Positions 9,314 through 18,693 of a stretch of DNA of 64,000 nt are shown here, piece by piece. The translations under genes were made by a program, and so were the position numbers. How positions within the stretch are numbered: position 1 is the first letter of the stretch; every line of letters begins with the position of its first letter. The DNA is from Paenibacillus faecalis (GTDB lineage Bacteria; Bacillota; Bacilli; Paenibacillales; Paenibacillaceae), in NCBI RefSeq assembly GCF_900289175.1, contig NZ_LT985747.1:3255624-3319623 (forward strand), read 5' to 3'. The notes beneath the pieces were generated by a model, which searched no databases, was not told the origin of the DNA, and saw only the letters and a program-made list of their open reading frames with translations.

Positions 9314-10063
9314 TCAAGTCACATACGGCAAGCATAAACGGTAAGTCATATGGTCCGTATGGATTTTCTCCACCCGAATACTTTCATGAACTGCAAGCTC
9401 TATTTTATGTGTAATACTGTCTTGATCTCCGAAATAACCTTCTCCTGTAAATTCAGCCACCAGCTCTTTTTCTTGCACGACAAATGTCAAGGTTAACAGA
9501 CGTTCTTCTTCCCATGATGAGCGCCCGCCTAATTGGTATATCCGAACCACTTCGATTATGGATTCTGTAAAATGCTCTTCAGTCTCTTCCGACAGCTTCC
9601 CTTCAAGCTGAACATCATCTGCAACCTCAACATCCAATTGTAAACCGGTATTAAAAGTTCGATAAGAATGCAGATAAAAAACTAATGAAGGAAGGCCCAA
9701 TTTCGAAATTTTACTGTCCTGCAGCATACGTTCTTTTATTCTTCCCACACACTGCACTGATTTATCAAGCTTCCCCAATTGAATATATCCGTACAATATT
9801 TGAAGCTCATTCATCCAATCATGACGGTGATGGTTCAGTGTCTTAATAGCGATCTTCTCCAAGCTTCTCTGATAAGCTCGCCGTCTTTGTACTTCCCTTT
9901 GTGCTTCTGTACGCCGGACATACCAGGCACTACCAAACGATGCGGCTGCCGACCAAATTGTCAGTATAACTCCGGCTGTATACGTAGGATTCCATATCAT
10001 CCAGGCTGCAGGCAGCACGGATGATAATCCAATACCAACCGCTATCCATTTCCAGGAATTCAT
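9314..10063 (-). CDS. spo0B: Sporulation initiation phosphotransferase Spo0B
   Basis: Passes phosphate between Spo0F and Spo0A in the sporulation phosphorelay. The Spo0B helical-hairpin motif with the phosphorylated histidine is clear ([20 protein letters not shown]), followed by a degenerate kinase-like C-terminal domain. Unlike the soluble B. subtilis protein, this one begins with two hydrophobic segments (about residues 5-22 and 30-47), so it is probably membrane-anchored. The frame extends to a GTG at 10084, but GGAGGAACGG lies inside that extension and points to ATG 10063 (249 residues). It is followed by obg. Confidence 0.85.
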   Translation of the reverse strand: MNSWKWIAVGIGLSSVLPAAWMIWNPTYTAGVILTIWSAAASFGSAWYVRRTEAQREVQRRRAYQRSLEKIAIKTLNHHRHDWMNELQILYGYIQLGKLDKSVQCVGRIKERMLQDSKISKLGLPSLVFYLHSYRTFNTGLQLDVEVADDVQLEGKLSEETEEHFTESIIEVVRIYQLGGRSSWEEERLLTLTFVVQEKELVAEFTGEGYFGDQDSITHKIELAVHESIRVEKIHTDHMTYRLCLPYVT

Positions 10064-10163
10064 CGCTTTTCCCCGTTCCTCCACAACAATGGGTTACATT
10101 TAACAATCCACAGTATACCATAGTCTTTAGCAGGGATTCACCCATCATTTCAAAAAAAGAAGC

Positions 10164-10183
10164 CTCCGGCAAATTTGCCGGAG
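10164..10183 (-). terminator. Terminator after rpmA
   Basis: Perfect inverted repeat CTCCGGCAAA/TTTGCCGGAG followed on the minus strand by GCTTC and a run of seven T. It lies between rpmA and spo0B, so spo0B-obg would depend on readthrough or a separate promoter. Confidence 0.85.
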
Positions 10184-10217
10184 ACTTCCTGTCTGTATGC
10201 CGATTCAGAAGCGAGAC

Positions 10218-10529
10218 TTACGCTTCCACTGCAGCCGCTACAGGAGCGACCTCAACCGGGTAGACGCTCACTCTCTTGCGATCACGACCCAAACGTTCGA
10301 ATTTCACAACGCCTTCGATTTTCGCAAACAAAGTATCGTCTTTACCAATGCCCACGTTTGTGCCTGGGTGAATTTTCGTTCCACGTTGACGAACCAAGAT
10401 GCTGCCGCCTGTTACGATTTGACCGTCTGCACGTTTAACGCCCAAACGCTTCGCTTCACTGTCACGACCGTTCTTTGTAGAACCTACACCTTTTTTCGAT
10501 GCAAATAACTGAAGATCCAGTTTCAACAT
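10218..10529 (-). CDS. rpmA: 50S ribosomal protein L27, with cleavable N-terminal extension
   Basis: Large-subunit protein near the peptidyl-transferase centre. The 103-residue sequence begins MLKLDLQLF followed by [21 protein letters not shown]. The nine-residue leader ending in Phe is the Firmicute-specific extension that protease Prp removes. The prp gene lies directly upstream. ATG 10529 has AAGGAGGTAG upstream. The C-terminus is Ala/Val-rich. It is the third gene of rplU-prp-rpmA. Confidence 0.97.
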   Translation of the reverse strand: MLKLDLQLFASKKGVGSTKNGRDSEAKRLGVKRADGQIVTGGSILVRQRGTKIHPGTNVGIGKDDTLFAKIEGVVKFERLGRDRKRVSVYPVEVAPVAAAVEA

Positions 10530-10534
10530 GTTGT

Positions 10535-10879
10535 CTACCTCCTTCTTTTAGTATTCTTTTCTTGTATTTGAATATACTCACGGTATGAATCTGCAATCCC
10601 TTGTAACATCAGAACCATGGATTCGAGAAGCAACTGCACCTGACCAGACGTTGATTCGTCTTCCACAATCGGAACTACGCCGCTGAGAAAGCCATCCTTC
10701 ATCTTGGTCTTCATAGCTATACCGGTTAACGCCTCAATGGAATTCACCGTTCCCACCGTGACCGTGGATACACCAGCACACACGATGTCCCGTCCTCTAG
10801 GAGCATAATCCGCATGTCCCTTGACTTCAAAGCTATGAATTCGGCCGTCTTCCTTACGCGTAATCCGTACAGTAATCAT
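10535..10879 (-). CDS. prp: Ribosomal-processing cysteine protease Prp
   Basis: Cleaves the N-terminal extension of L27 before its assembly into ribosomes. The 114-residue protein shows the catalytic pair His22 ([10 protein letters not shown]) and Cys34 ([10 protein letters not shown]), at the positions known for Prp. It lies between rplU and rpmA, its usual place (ysxB of B. subtilis), only 5 bases before rpmA. Confidence is high because motif, length and place agree. Confidence 0.95.
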   Translation of the reverse strand: MITVRITRKEDGRIHSFEVKGHADYAPRGRDIVCAGVSTVTVGTVNSIEALTGIAMKTKMKDGFLSGVVPIVEDESTSGQVQLLLESMVLMLQGIADSYREYIQIQEKNTKRRR

Positions 10880-10892
10880 TTACCGCACCTTC

Positions 10893-11204
10893 TTACGCCT
10901 GGATTTTCTCGATGGTTACTTTAGTATAAGGCTGACGATGACCTTGTTTCTTGTGGTAGTTTTTCTTCGGTTTGTATTTGAATACAACAACCTTTCTACC
11001 TTTACCGTGTTTCTCCACTTTCGCAGTTACAGTTGCACCGGAAACGACTGGAGTACCGGCTACCAAACCGTCTTCTTTGGAAACGGCCAACACACGGTCA
11101 AAAGTTACGGTTTCTCCGTCACCTGCATTCAGCTTCTCGATGAACAATACATCGCCTTCTTGAACTTTGTATTGTTTACCGCCTGTTTCAATAATAGCGT
11201 ACAT
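10893..11204 (-). CDS. rplU: 50S ribosomal protein L21
   Basis: Large-subunit protein that binds 23S rRNA. The 103-residue protein starts [18 protein letters not shown] and ends with the basic [17 protein letters not shown] region. The open frame runs six codons further to an ATG at 11222, but that segment contains AGGAGGTG, the ribosome site of ATG 11204, so 11204 is the start. First gene of rplU-prp-rpmA. Confidence 0.97.
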   Translation of the reverse strand: MYAIIETGGKQYKVQEGDVLFIEKLNAGDGETVTFDRVLAVSKEDGLVAGTPVVSGATVTAKVEKHGKGRKVVVFKYKPKKNYHKKQGHRQPYTKVTIEKIQA

Positions 11205-11334
11205 TTGCTTGCACCTCCTCATGTCTCAGACTCGCCTGATTCAGGTGTCCAATCAATATCATGACCGTCCTTATCAACCCGATCGGAGCGGTTACAGCAT
11301 GTGCAGCAATTGATCGCTAGGCACATACTTGAAG
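11205..11334 (-). promoter_or_regulatory. rplU leader (likely L21-type autoregulatory leader)
   Basis: About 125 transcribed bases lie between the promoter and the rplU start, with several short complementary stretches such as GCGATCAATTGC and CCGATCGG. Firmicute rplU genes often carry an L21-binding leader. I infer it from position and length; I did not fold it. Confidence 0.45.
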
Positions 11335-11364
11335 ATCATAACATATTACATGCTATTTCGTCAA
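11335..11364 (-). promoter_or_regulatory. Sigma-A promoter of rplU-prp-rpmA
   Basis: On the minus strand TTGACG (11364-11359) and TATGAT (11340-11335) are 18 bases apart. It starts 3 bases after the rng stop codon. Confidence 0.8.
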
Positions 11365-11367
11365 TAC

Positions 11368-12603
11368 TTATGATCTATTAACAACGCCAGTCCCACCGCA
11401 TGTCACACAAACTTTGGAGTAGGGAGCCAGTGAGCTTTCACGAGCTTTTTTGCGGGTCATTTCGAGAAGGCCCAGCTTCGTCCAGCCTACTACAAAACTT
11501 TTGGTTCGATCCTTTCGGATACCTTCCTCCATGACGGCAATAACCTCATTCCGATGCTCTTCCTCTTCCATATCGATGAAATCTACAATGATCATACCGC
11601 CGATATCACGCAGCCGAATCATTCTTGCTATTTCAAAAGCAGCTTGAAGATTCGTTTGAGTTACCGTCTCCTCAAAATTGTCCCCGCCAATATACTTGGC
11701 TGTATTCACGTCAATCACCGTAAGCGCCTCGGTTTGATCAATGATGATCGTTCCTCCGCCAGGAAGGGAAATCTGCCGGGAAAACGCTGATTTTAACTGT
11801 TCTTCAACATCGTAAGCTTGAAAGATATGATTTTTTCCTTCGTACAGCCGAACTTTAGGTGTAATCCCGGGAATCAGATCAGATAAATAACTTTTCGCTT
11901 CTTTCGCATCCCGCGCACGGTCGATAATCAATTCATCCTCCAGCGGATCAAACGCATCGCGCATGAATCGCTGAAGAATTCCCAGGTCACGATGTAGCAA
12001 AGCAGGGGCTTGCGATATGTTTGACCGCTCAACAATTCGCTCCCACTCCATCCGGAGCAGCTCCAAATCGCCCGCAACGGATTCAATGGACTCATCCTCG
12101 GAAACGGTACGCATAATAATCCCCTCTTCGCCGTTTCTTAATCGCTCACCGATCATTTTCAGGCGCATTCTCTCAGCCTCAAACTGTATTTTTTTAGATA
12201 CTGCTACGTAATCGGAATTGGGCATAAACACCATACATCGACCTGGCAGGGAAAAATGGGTCGTTACCCTCGCCCCTTTCCCGCCCCTTGGCTCTTTCAT
12301 AACCTGAACAATCAACTCTTGCCCAACGGAGAGCAACTCGGCAATTGAAGGTTTCATCTTCGGTTGCTTCTCCAAATGAGGATGAAGAACATCATCGATG
12401 TATAAAAAAGCATTCTTTTTCAATCCAATATCAACAAAAGCAGCCTGCATACCTGGCAGGACGTTGACGACTCTTCCTTTATAAAAGCTCCCGACAACAC
12501 TTTGCTCCCGCTCTCGTTCCGCTGCATATTCTACAAGCCTGCCATCTTCGATGAGGGCCATCTGAATCGTATCCGGTTCACAGTGAACAATCATTTGTTT
12601 CAT
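11368..12603 (-). CDS. rng: Ribonuclease E/G family endoribonuclease
   Basis: Endoribonuclease for rRNA maturation and mRNA decay. The 411-residue protein has an N-terminal S1-like domain (residues about 35-110, SFYKGRVVNVLPGMQAAFVD) and the RNase E/G catalytic core. Two conserved metal-binding Asp are seen in ALTVIDVNTAKYIGG and GGMIIVDFIDM. The end has the zinc-link motif CVTCGGTG; the family usually has Cys-Pro-x-Cys, here Val replaces Pro. It is G-type in length, without the long RNase E scaffold. ATG 12603 has AGAGGTGA upstream. B. subtilis has no RNase E/G at this locus; here it sits between spoIVFB and rplU. Confidence 0.94.
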   Translation of the reverse strand: MKQMIVHCEPDTIQMALIEDGRLVEYAAEREREQSVVGSFYKGRVVNVLPGMQAAFVDIGLKKNAFLYIDDVLHPHLEKQPKMKPSIAELLSVGQELIVQVMKEPRGGKGARVTTHFSLPGRCMVFMPNSDYVAVSKKIQFEAERMRLKMIGERLRNGEEGIIMRTVSEDESIESVAGDLELLRMEWERIVERSNISQAPALLHRDLGILQRFMRDAFDPLEDELIIDRARDAKEAKSYLSDLIPGITPKVRLYEGKNHIFQAYDVEEQLKSAFSRQISLPGGGTIIIDQTEALTVIDVNTAKYIGGDNFEETVTQTNLQAAFEIARMIRLRDIGGMIIVDFIDMEEEEHRNEVIAVMEEGIRKDRTKSFVVGWTKLGLLEMTRKKARESSLAPYSKVCVTCGGTGVVNRS

Positions 12604-12705
12604 GGCTTCACCTCTTATGGAAGACTAATCTACTGACAATCCTATCACGATTTGGCGTAAACGGGATATATTTTAAGTAAATTTTGTACAAAAAATAGTT
12701 TACAT

Positions 12706-13569
12706 TTATGCAGACCAAGGGGGCCTGTCAGACGCGAAATAAGAAGCGATCACATGCTGTTCCGGCACAACAGCGAGCAAACCTCCCTGACGATCCGTGA
12801 CGTAAATCAAATGATACTTCTCTCTTTTAAATAGACGCATAATATCATCTAAAGGTTTCGAGTAATCGGCAACGATCGGCGAAGCAGCTCCTATTCTTTC
12901 CTGCTGATGTTCATACACTCCATTTCGATTCACAAGAAAACGCATAAATCGATAAGGAACATTACGATGATCCTCAAAATTGGAATAAGCTAAAAAAAGA
13001 CCGATCATCAATAAATTCAGCCTCACACCATCGCCAGAAAGCAGCGGATAAAGACCGTAACCGATCATGAACAAGCTGCAGATCATCCCTGTACGCGCGG
13101 ACCATAATAGCATTGCGTGGTATGGAATCACAAGGCTTATTAAAGCCTGCAAGACCTTCCCTCCGTCCAAGGGCGGAATCGGCAGAAGATTAAACAGCGC
13201 GATCAACAAATTCCCCTGTATTACATAGGACAGAAAAGAGGCATCCCCAATGCCCGATATTTGACATAACCACGCCATCCCGATCATGATGCCATTCTGA
13301 AGAGGTCCGGCTAATGCAATGATCAATTCACGAGAAGCATTCATTCGCCCGTCATCCTCAATTACGGCAACTCCGCCAAACGGGAGCATTTGAATCGACC
13401 TTACTTTAAACCCCATGGCTATTGCTGCGCCCGCATGACCAAGCTCATGGATAAACACGATAACGAAAAGAGTCAAGAGCTCGAGGAAACGCCCGGTGAT
13501 AACAGAGGCCAGCATAACGATAACAAAGAGAGGATGCAGCGTCAGAACAGTCCCTCGAATATTAATCAA
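12706..13569 (-). CDS. spoIVFB: SpoIVFB-type intramembrane metalloprotease (site-2 protease)
   Basis: In Bacillus this forespore-membrane protease cuts pro-sigma-K. The 287-residue protein is polytopic, with HELGH (residues 41-45) in a membrane helix and the third zinc ligand Asp135 in NLLPIPPLDGG. The C-terminal third (from about residue 210) resembles the ATP-binding CBS region. It starts at TTG 13569, with GGAAGTGA upstream, and overlaps the end of spoIVFA by 8 bases, so synthesis is probably coupled. Confidence 0.93.
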   Translation of the reverse strand: MINIRGTVLTLHPLFVIVMLASVITGRFLELLTLFVIVFIHELGHAGAAIAMGFKVRSIQMLPFGGVAVIEDDGRMNASRELIIALAGPLQNGIMIGMAWLCQISGIGDASFLSYVIQGNLLIALFNLLPIPPLDGGKVLQALISLVIPYHAMLLWSARTGMICSLFMIGYGLYPLLSGDGVRLNLLMIGLFLAYSNFEDHRNVPYRFMRFLVNRNGVYEHQQERIGAASPIVADYSKPLDDIMRLFKREKYHLIYVTDRQGGLLAVVPEQHVIASYFASDRPPWSA

Positions 13570-14467
13570 ATGAGATCACTTCCGCGGGGTCTACGCTGCG
13601 GTCTCCTTCTTTTAACCTAAAATAAAGAGCAGGCTGCTCTCCATCGGAGCCAGTAGAAGGCAATATACCTATAACCTCTCCGCTCTGCACCCAATCATTA
13701 ACCTTCAAATCCGTCGTTGAAAGCCCGCTATATTGAGCTGTCCTTTCTCCAGTGTGCTGGATCGTAACCGTAATGCTTGAATCCTCATGCTTTTTGACGT
13801 CAAGGACTCGGCCGGTATCCACGCTTTTAATCTCGTGAGAGAAGAGCGAATCTCCTTTGGGAACGACTACAATTCCTTGAAAATCAACAGCAAAGGATTG
13901 CATAAGCTCCCCTTCTAGAGGCGGCACTAATTTAGCTGAAGCGTTCACCTTCGTCGAATTTTGATCACTATGTCCAAATATAGGAATAAACGAGGGTGGA
14001 CCGCCAAAATGCTCTTCATACCATGTTTGAGCCGCCTGAAAATCCATTTCTCTGCTTAATCCTTCAATAACAAAACCTTGAATTCGAAAAGCCCATGGTT
14101 CATCAAGCAAAAATATACCCCAAACGGCCCCAAACAGCAGAACACTGACCATAAAACGGCGCATCAAACCTTTAATAAAAGATGTATTGCGCGGCGGAAT
14201 GTCAGGCTTCATATCATCGTCATACCACCTGCGATAACCCTGCTTCCACAATTTTTCAGGATCGCGCTCGATTTCCGGATCACTTGCATCGGAATCCTGC
14301 AGTGTATTTGAACGAAGGACAGGTTTGTTAGCGGCGTTCGCAAACGGATTGAAGCGTTCGTGATTCCATTCGATATTGCGTTCTTTATTCTTTTCTGACA
14401 GATTGCCATTTAATAGTTCTCGAATTCTGGCCTCTCTCCGATGTTTTACAGATGTTTTAATGTCCAA
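13562..14467 (-). CDS. spoIVFA: SpoIVFA-like regulator with M23 (LytM) domain
   Basis: In Bacillus SpoIVFA anchors and restrains SpoIVFB with BofA until a forespore signal. The 301-residue protein has a charged cytoplasmic N-terminus (about 1-105), one membrane helix (about 107-125, VSVLLFGAVWGIFLLDE), and a C-terminal LytM-like domain (about 190-298, with TVTIQHTGERTAQYSGLSTTDLKVNDWVQSGEVIG split by loops). The metal-binding His of active M23 enzymes is not evident, as usual for SpoIVFA. Start is TTG 14467 with GGGGGAGAGG upstream. Confidence 0.9.
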   Translation of the reverse strand: MDIKTSVKHRREARIRELLNGNLSEKNKERNIEWNHERFNPFANAANKPVLRSNTLQDSDASDPEIERDPEKLWKQGYRRWYDDDMKPDIPPRNTSFIKGLMRRFMVSVLLFGAVWGIFLLDEPWAFRIQGFVIEGLSREMDFQAAQTWYEEHFGGPPSFIPIFGHSDQNSTKVNASAKLVPPLEGELMQSFAVDFQGIVVVPKGDSLFSHEIKSVDTGRVLDVKKHEDSSITVTIQHTGERTAQYSGLSTTDLKVNDWVQSGEVIGILPSTGSDGEQPALYFRLKEGDRSVDPAEVISFD

Positions 14468-14571
14468 GTACCTCTCCCCCTGGGGCTTGTTTTACTCTAT
14501 CCTATGAAGCCAGGAAAGATATTTAGAACAAGCCTTCGAGCAGAGTGAATACCGGATTTTACAATAAGAAA

Positions 14572-14597
14572 GGCCAGTGCAATAAACTGCACCGGCC
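14572..14597 (-). terminator. Terminator after minD
   Basis: A 10-bp GC-rich stem (14588-14597 with 14572-14581, one G-U) is followed on the minus strand by TTTCTTATT. It separates minCD from spoIVFA/FB. Confidence 0.75.
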
Positions 14598-14617
14598 CGA
14601 TAAACCTATAAATAAGA

Positions 14618-15412
14618 TTACCCCATACCAAAAAACTTCTTAAAGCGTGTAAACATCCCTTTTTTCTGATGAATTTGCATTAATGGAACAGTATCACCCA
14701 AAATTCGACGAGCAATGTTTCGATAAGCAATAGCCGCTGGATATTCCGGATTCATTACCGTTGGCTCCCCCAAATTCGCTGCCTTGATCACCATCTCATC
14801 ATCCGGAACGATGCCGATCAGATCGATGTTAAGAACTTGCAATACATCTTCGATTTCCAGCATATCACCTGACTTCACCATGTTTGGACGAATCCGGTTG
14901 ACTACAAGTTTTGGAGATTCAACATGAGAGCTCTCGAGCAGTCCGATAATCCGGTCAGCATCACGCACCGCAGCATTCTCCGGTGTAGTTACAACGATAG
15001 CTTTGTCCGCTCCTGCAATGGCATTCTTGAACCCCTGTTCAATTCCTGCCGGACAATCAATAATAATATATTCGTAATCCTTCTTTAGTTCCAGTACAAT
15101 ATCCTTCATCTGATCAGGTGAAATGGCGTTCTTGTCCTTGGTTTGGGCAGCAGGCAGCATGTAAAGCTCGTCAAAGCGTTTATCCTTGATAAGCGCCTGA
15201 TTAAGACGGCAACGCCCTTCTGCAACGTCGCACAGGTCATAAATGATCCGGTTTTCCAAACCCATAACAACGTCAAGATTACGAAGACCGATATCGGTGT
15301 CTACCAGACATACTTTTTTGCCCAGCAGCGCCAGCGCCGTGCCGATGTTCGCCGACGTAGTCGTTTTTCCGACTCCGCCCTTGCCTGATGTGATGACGAT
15401 TGCCTCTCCCAT
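14618..15412 (-). CDS. minD: Septum-site determining ATPase MinD
   Basis: Membrane-associated ATPase that positions the MinC division inhibitor. The 264-residue protein has the deviant Walker A GKGGVGKTT (residues 10-18), switch DTDIGLRNLDVVMG, and Walker B IIIDCPAGIEQG. The C-terminal amphipathic helix (MFTRFKKFFGMG) is the membrane-targeting sequence. It lies 3 bases after minC. No minE is present, as expected for Gram-positive bacteria using DivIVA. Confidence 0.97.
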   Translation of the reverse strand: MGEAIVITSGKGGVGKTTTSANIGTALALLGKKVCLVDTDIGLRNLDVVMGLENRIIYDLCDVAEGRCRLNQALIKDKRFDELYMLPAAQTKDKNAISPDQMKDIVLELKKDYEYIIIDCPAGIEQGFKNAIAGADKAIVVTTPENAAVRDADRIIGLLESSHVESPKLVVNRIRPNMVKSGDMLEIEDVLQVLNIDLIGIVPDDEMVIKAANLGEPTVMNPEYPAAIAYRNIARRILGDTVPLMQIHQKKGMFTRFKKFFGMG

Positions 15413-15415
15413 ATT

Positions 15416-16078
15416 CTACACCCCTTTAAACACATTAAAATCCCGACCCAATCGAGCAATGTTACTGATCTTGTCTATCTGCATATTTCCATTTTGCAAA
15501 TAGGCAAACTCCATGACCGTCTCACGTGTTTCCCATTCATCCGGCGGTCTACTGATCATATCAGAAATACGAAGCTGGGTGGGAGCTAAATACGAGGCGG
15601 CGATAATCGCATTCATATTCCCGTCAATGCCAGCATGTGCTGTCCCGCGAAGAGCACCCAGTATGTATATATCTCCAGTTGCCGTAATCGTCCCGCCAGG
15701 GTTCACATCCCCTAAGAAAAGCAAATCCCCGGTATGGTGCAGCACCTGTCCGGATCGAACCATGCCGGTTTTTACAACCGGACCGGACACAGGTATATCT
15801 TCCGGTTCAAGGAGCGGGGATTCCACCGTACGGATCAGCAAATTCCCCTTCTGCTTCATTATATCAAGAATAGACTGCTTCTCTTCTTCAGTAATACGCC
15901 GGGAACCCAGTTTAACATCTACATGAATAATAGGTCCGGTCAAAATATTCTGATGACTATGCTCTAGCTTGTAACGAAGTTCGCTAAGCAGCTCTTCTAA
16001 TTCACATTGATCGTCAAGCAGGAATACCAGGCCATCCTTAACGCCCTTAATCGTTACATGATTGGATTTTACAGTCAT
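15416..16078 (-). CDS. minC: Septum-site determining protein MinC
   Basis: Inhibits FtsZ assembly away from mid-cell, with MinD. The C-terminal beta-helix domain (about residues 105-190) is visible from VRSGQVLHHTGDLLFLGDVNPGG and the repeated Gly turns. The frame extends to an ATG at 16105, but GGGAGGGACAGG precedes ATG 16078 and the protein from there (MTVKSNHVTIKGVKDG, 220 residues) matches the usual N-terminus. Confidence 0.93.
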   Translation of the reverse strand: MTVKSNHVTIKGVKDGLVFLLDDQCELEELLSELRYKLEHSHQNILTGPIIHVDVKLGSRRITEEEKQSILDIMKQKGNLLIRTVESPLLEPEDIPVSGPVVKTGMVRSGQVLHHTGDLLFLGDVNPGGTITATGDIYILGALRGTAHAGIDGNMNAIIAASYLAPTQLRISDMISRPPDEWETRETVMEFAYLQNGNMQIDKISNIARLGRDFNVFKGV

Positions 16079-16159
16079 AAGCCTGTCCCTCCCATCCTCA
16101 TTCATTTCGCGGTCAGACCTTCAAGTTCCTGCTGGCCCACGTAAAATGTCGATTGAAAG

Positions 16160-16693
16160 TCAGGAAGCCTTCTTTCTTCTCTTTGGATCTTTCGCCAGCA
16201 GTTCAAACTGTTTCCGAAGAGGTACATAAATAATCAAGGCAAATGCAAAATGAATCAGAAGATTGGGAAGCATATAATTCAACAGAGCCCAGTTATAAGA
16301 ATCCGGATTAAGTTGGAATAATTTATAAATCCCAAATATCATGCTATCCAAAAGTAAGCTGCCCAATATAACTACCGTCATCATGACAGGCAATGGGGCC
16401 CGCGGAGTTTTAAATATAAAACCCATAACATATGCAGAAACACCCATCGCAAACGAGTAAGCACCGATCATTTCACCATAGTACACAACATCATGGAGCA
16501 TCCCGAACACAAGACCTAGCACAAGCCCGGTATGACGGTGGTAATACATCGTTGCAAACAGGATGGCAACATACACAAAATTAGGTGAAATTTTGCCTTG
16601 CAGCGAGCTTGGTGTCAGCCAAAAGCCAATCGTCCCCTGCAAAATAAACAATAGAAACAACAACAAAATCAGTATGTGTTGGCGTTTCATCAT
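16160..16693 (-). CDS. mreD: Rod shape-determining protein MreD
   Basis: Integral membrane component of the elongasome. The 177-residue protein has five or six hydrophobic helices, and the MreD-typical SPNFVYVAILFATMYYHRHTG and GLVFGMLHDVVYYGEMIGAY regions. It starts at ATG 16693, overlapping the mreC stop. It ends the mreBCD set, 82 bases before minC. Confidence 0.93.
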   Translation of the reverse strand: MMKRQHILILLLFLLFILQGTIGFWLTPSSLQGKISPNFVYVAILFATMYYHRHTGLVLGLVFGMLHDVVYYGEMIGAYSFAMGVSAYVMGFIFKTPRAPLPVMMTVVILGSLLLDSMIFGIYKLFQLNPDSYNWALLNYMLPNLLIHFAFALIIYVPLRKQFELLAKDPKRRKKAS

Positions 16694-17553
16694 CCTTGAG
16701 GCACCTCTGGCGTAAACACGACAAGAAGTGTTTTCCAGTCCTGGAAGTTCGCAGCGGGGTCGATCATTGCTGTCTTGTTCAGTCCAAACTCCCCAACTTC
16801 GACACTATCTACCGTACCGATAATCATACCACGTGGAATGACTCCACCGTTACCGGATGATATGATTAAATCCCCCACTTCAACCGGATCATCTTGTGGA
16901 ATCCGGGTCATTTTGAGCATCTGTGACTTCTTGTCGTAGCTTTCAATAATTCCGAAAGTATCCTTGTCAGATACCGTAGCTGCGATCTGCTGGCGATTGG
17001 CGTCCTGCGGATCGAGCGTCGTCAGCAGTTTTACGGTAGAGGTAAAGTTGCCGACATGGCTTATTACACCGACCATTCCCTCATCCGAGATCACTGACAT
17101 GTTCATCTTGACACCTTGCTTGGCTCCAATATCTATGACCAATGTATGGTTGTTCGGATCTTGGTTTACACTTAACACATTAGCCGGACGATAATCATAA
17201 TCGTACCTATTCATTTGAGCTTCCGTAAATTTCAACAAATCCATGTAATAGAGATTTTCGTTCTTGATCCTGTTGTAATCCGCGCTCTCACGCTCATACT
17301 GTGCTACAGCTTTCTTCAGGCGCTCGTTCTCTTCATAGACTTCTTTTAAATCGCGTACATCTTCAAAGAAGCCCGCTATGTAAGAAGCGGGCTTGTAGAA
17401 AATACCTTGTACAAAACCTACTGTATCCCTTACAAACTTCTCAGGCCAGGATAACCCCAATCTCGGACCAAGCGTAAATCCCATAAGTGCAATAAAGGTT
17501 ACCAGCCCGATCAGCATAATGAACAGACGTTTGTTACCTAGCAGCTTAAACAG
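16690..17553 (-). CDS. mreC: Cell shape-determining protein MreC
   Basis: Periplasm-side scaffold of the elongasome that links MreB to cell-wall synthases. It has an N-terminal membrane helix (MLIGLVTFIALMGFTLG), a coiled coil (DVRDLKEVYEENERLKKAV), and the beta-rich MreC domain. The first ATG (17517) has no ribosome site. In frame, a CTG at 17553 has GAGGGTG 7 bases upstream, and translation from it adds 12 residues (FKLLGNKRLFI after the start), similar to the NKRL start of Bacillus MreC. A TGA one codon further upstream (17556) closes the frame. I therefore choose CTG 17553 (287 residues). Confidence 0.88.
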   Translation of the reverse strand: MFKLLGNKRLFIMLIGLVTFIALMGFTLGPRLGLSWPEKFVRDTVGFVQGIFYKPASYIAGFFEDVRDLKEVYEENERLKKAVAQYERESADYNRIKNENLYYMDLLKFTEAQMNRYDYDYRPANVLSVNQDPNNHTLVIDIGAKQGVKMNMSVISDEGMVGVISHVGNFTSTVKLLTTLDPQDANRQQIAATVSDKDTFGIIESYDKKSQMLKMTRIPQDDPVEVGDLIISSGNGGVIPRGMIIGTVDSVEVGEFGLNKTAMIDPAANFQDWKTLLVVFTPEVPQG

Positions 17554-17619
17554 TTTTCAACACCCTCTAACGTTACTGTTTTCTCTCCCACATACCAGGG
17601 GTTGACACAATTGTCCTGA

Positions 17620-18654
17620 CTACCGTTTGGAACGAACAGCAGAGCCGCCGCGGGATTTAAACAGATGAATATTATCGAGCGCTTTCCCTGTGCCTATCGC
17701 TACGCAATCTAGCGGATTTTCAGCTACGATAACAGGCATTCCAGTTTCTTCAGCTAGCAACTTATCCAGATTTCGCAGCAAAGCTCCACCACCGGTCAAT
17801 ACAATGCCACGGTCCATAATGTCAGCAGCCAGCTCCGGCGGACATTTCTCAAGCGTTACTTTTACAGCGTCCACAATCGCATTGATCGTATCGGCTAAAG
17901 CTTCACTGATTTCGTCAGATGTAATCGTAATCGTCTTAGGCAAACCTGTAACGAGGTCACGGCCCCTTATTTCCATCGTTTCTACCGTCTCTAGCGGCAT
18001 TGCAGAGCCCACTTCCATCTTGAGCTGCTCAGAAGTACGTTCCCCGATCATCAGATTATACTGGCGCTTGATATAAGATATGATGGAATCATCCATTTCA
18101 TCCCCGGCTACTCGCACTGAACGGCTTGTCACGATTCCGCCAAGCGATATTACGGCAACTTCTGTAGTACCTCCACCAATGTCTACGACCATGCTGCCTG
18201 TTGGCTCCCAAACAGGGAGATCCGCACCGATCGCTGCTGCAAAAGGCTCCTCGATCGTATATGCTTCACGAGCACCCGCCTGCTTCGTAGCGTCTTCCAC
18301 AGCACGCTGCTCTACCGCAGTAATGCCTGATGGTACACATACCATAACATTCGGATGACGAGGAAATACAGAACGCTGCTTTTGCGCCTGACGAATAAAA
18401 TATTTAATCATCGTTGCAGTTGTATCAAAATCAGCAATAACGCCATCTTTCATCGGACGAATTGCACGAATATTGCCCGGTGTACGCCCAATCATCTTCT
18501 TCGCGGATTCACCGACCGCCTCAATTGTTTTTGTATCGGTACGCAGAGCAACCACAGAAGGTTCCCTAACGGCAATTCCTTTTCCACGGACATAAACGAG
18601 TGTGTTAGCTGTCCCCAAATCAATCCCTAAATCTTTCGTAAAACCACCAAACAT
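17620..18654 (-). CDS. mreB: Rod shape-determining actin homologue MreB
   Basis: Actin-like filament protein that directs lateral wall synthesis. The 344-residue protein has phosphate-1 ([11 protein letters not shown]), connect-1, phosphate-2 ([15 protein letters not shown]) and adenosine ([11 protein letters not shown]) motifs. ATG 18654 follows AAGGGAGA. First of mreBCD, downstream of radC. Confidence 0.97.
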   Translation of the reverse strand: MFGGFTKDLGIDLGTANTLVYVRGKGIAVREPSVVALRTDTKTIEAVGESAKKMIGRTPGNIRAIRPMKDGVIADFDTTATMIKYFIRQAQKQRSVFPRHPNVMVCVPSGITAVEQRAVEDATKQAGAREAYTIEEPFAAAIGADLPVWEPTGSMVVDIGGGTTEVAVISLGGIVTSRSVRVAGDEMDDSIISYIKRQYNLMIGERTSEQLKMEVGSAMPLETVETMEIRGRDLVTGLPKTITITSDEISEALADTINAIVDAVKVTLEKCPPELAADIMDRGIVLTGGGALLRNLDKLLAEETGMPVIVAENPLDCVAIGTGKALDNIHLFKSRGGSAVRSKR

Positions 18655-18693
18655 GCTGCAATCTCCCTTTCCTTCTCAATCTGAACTATTATA

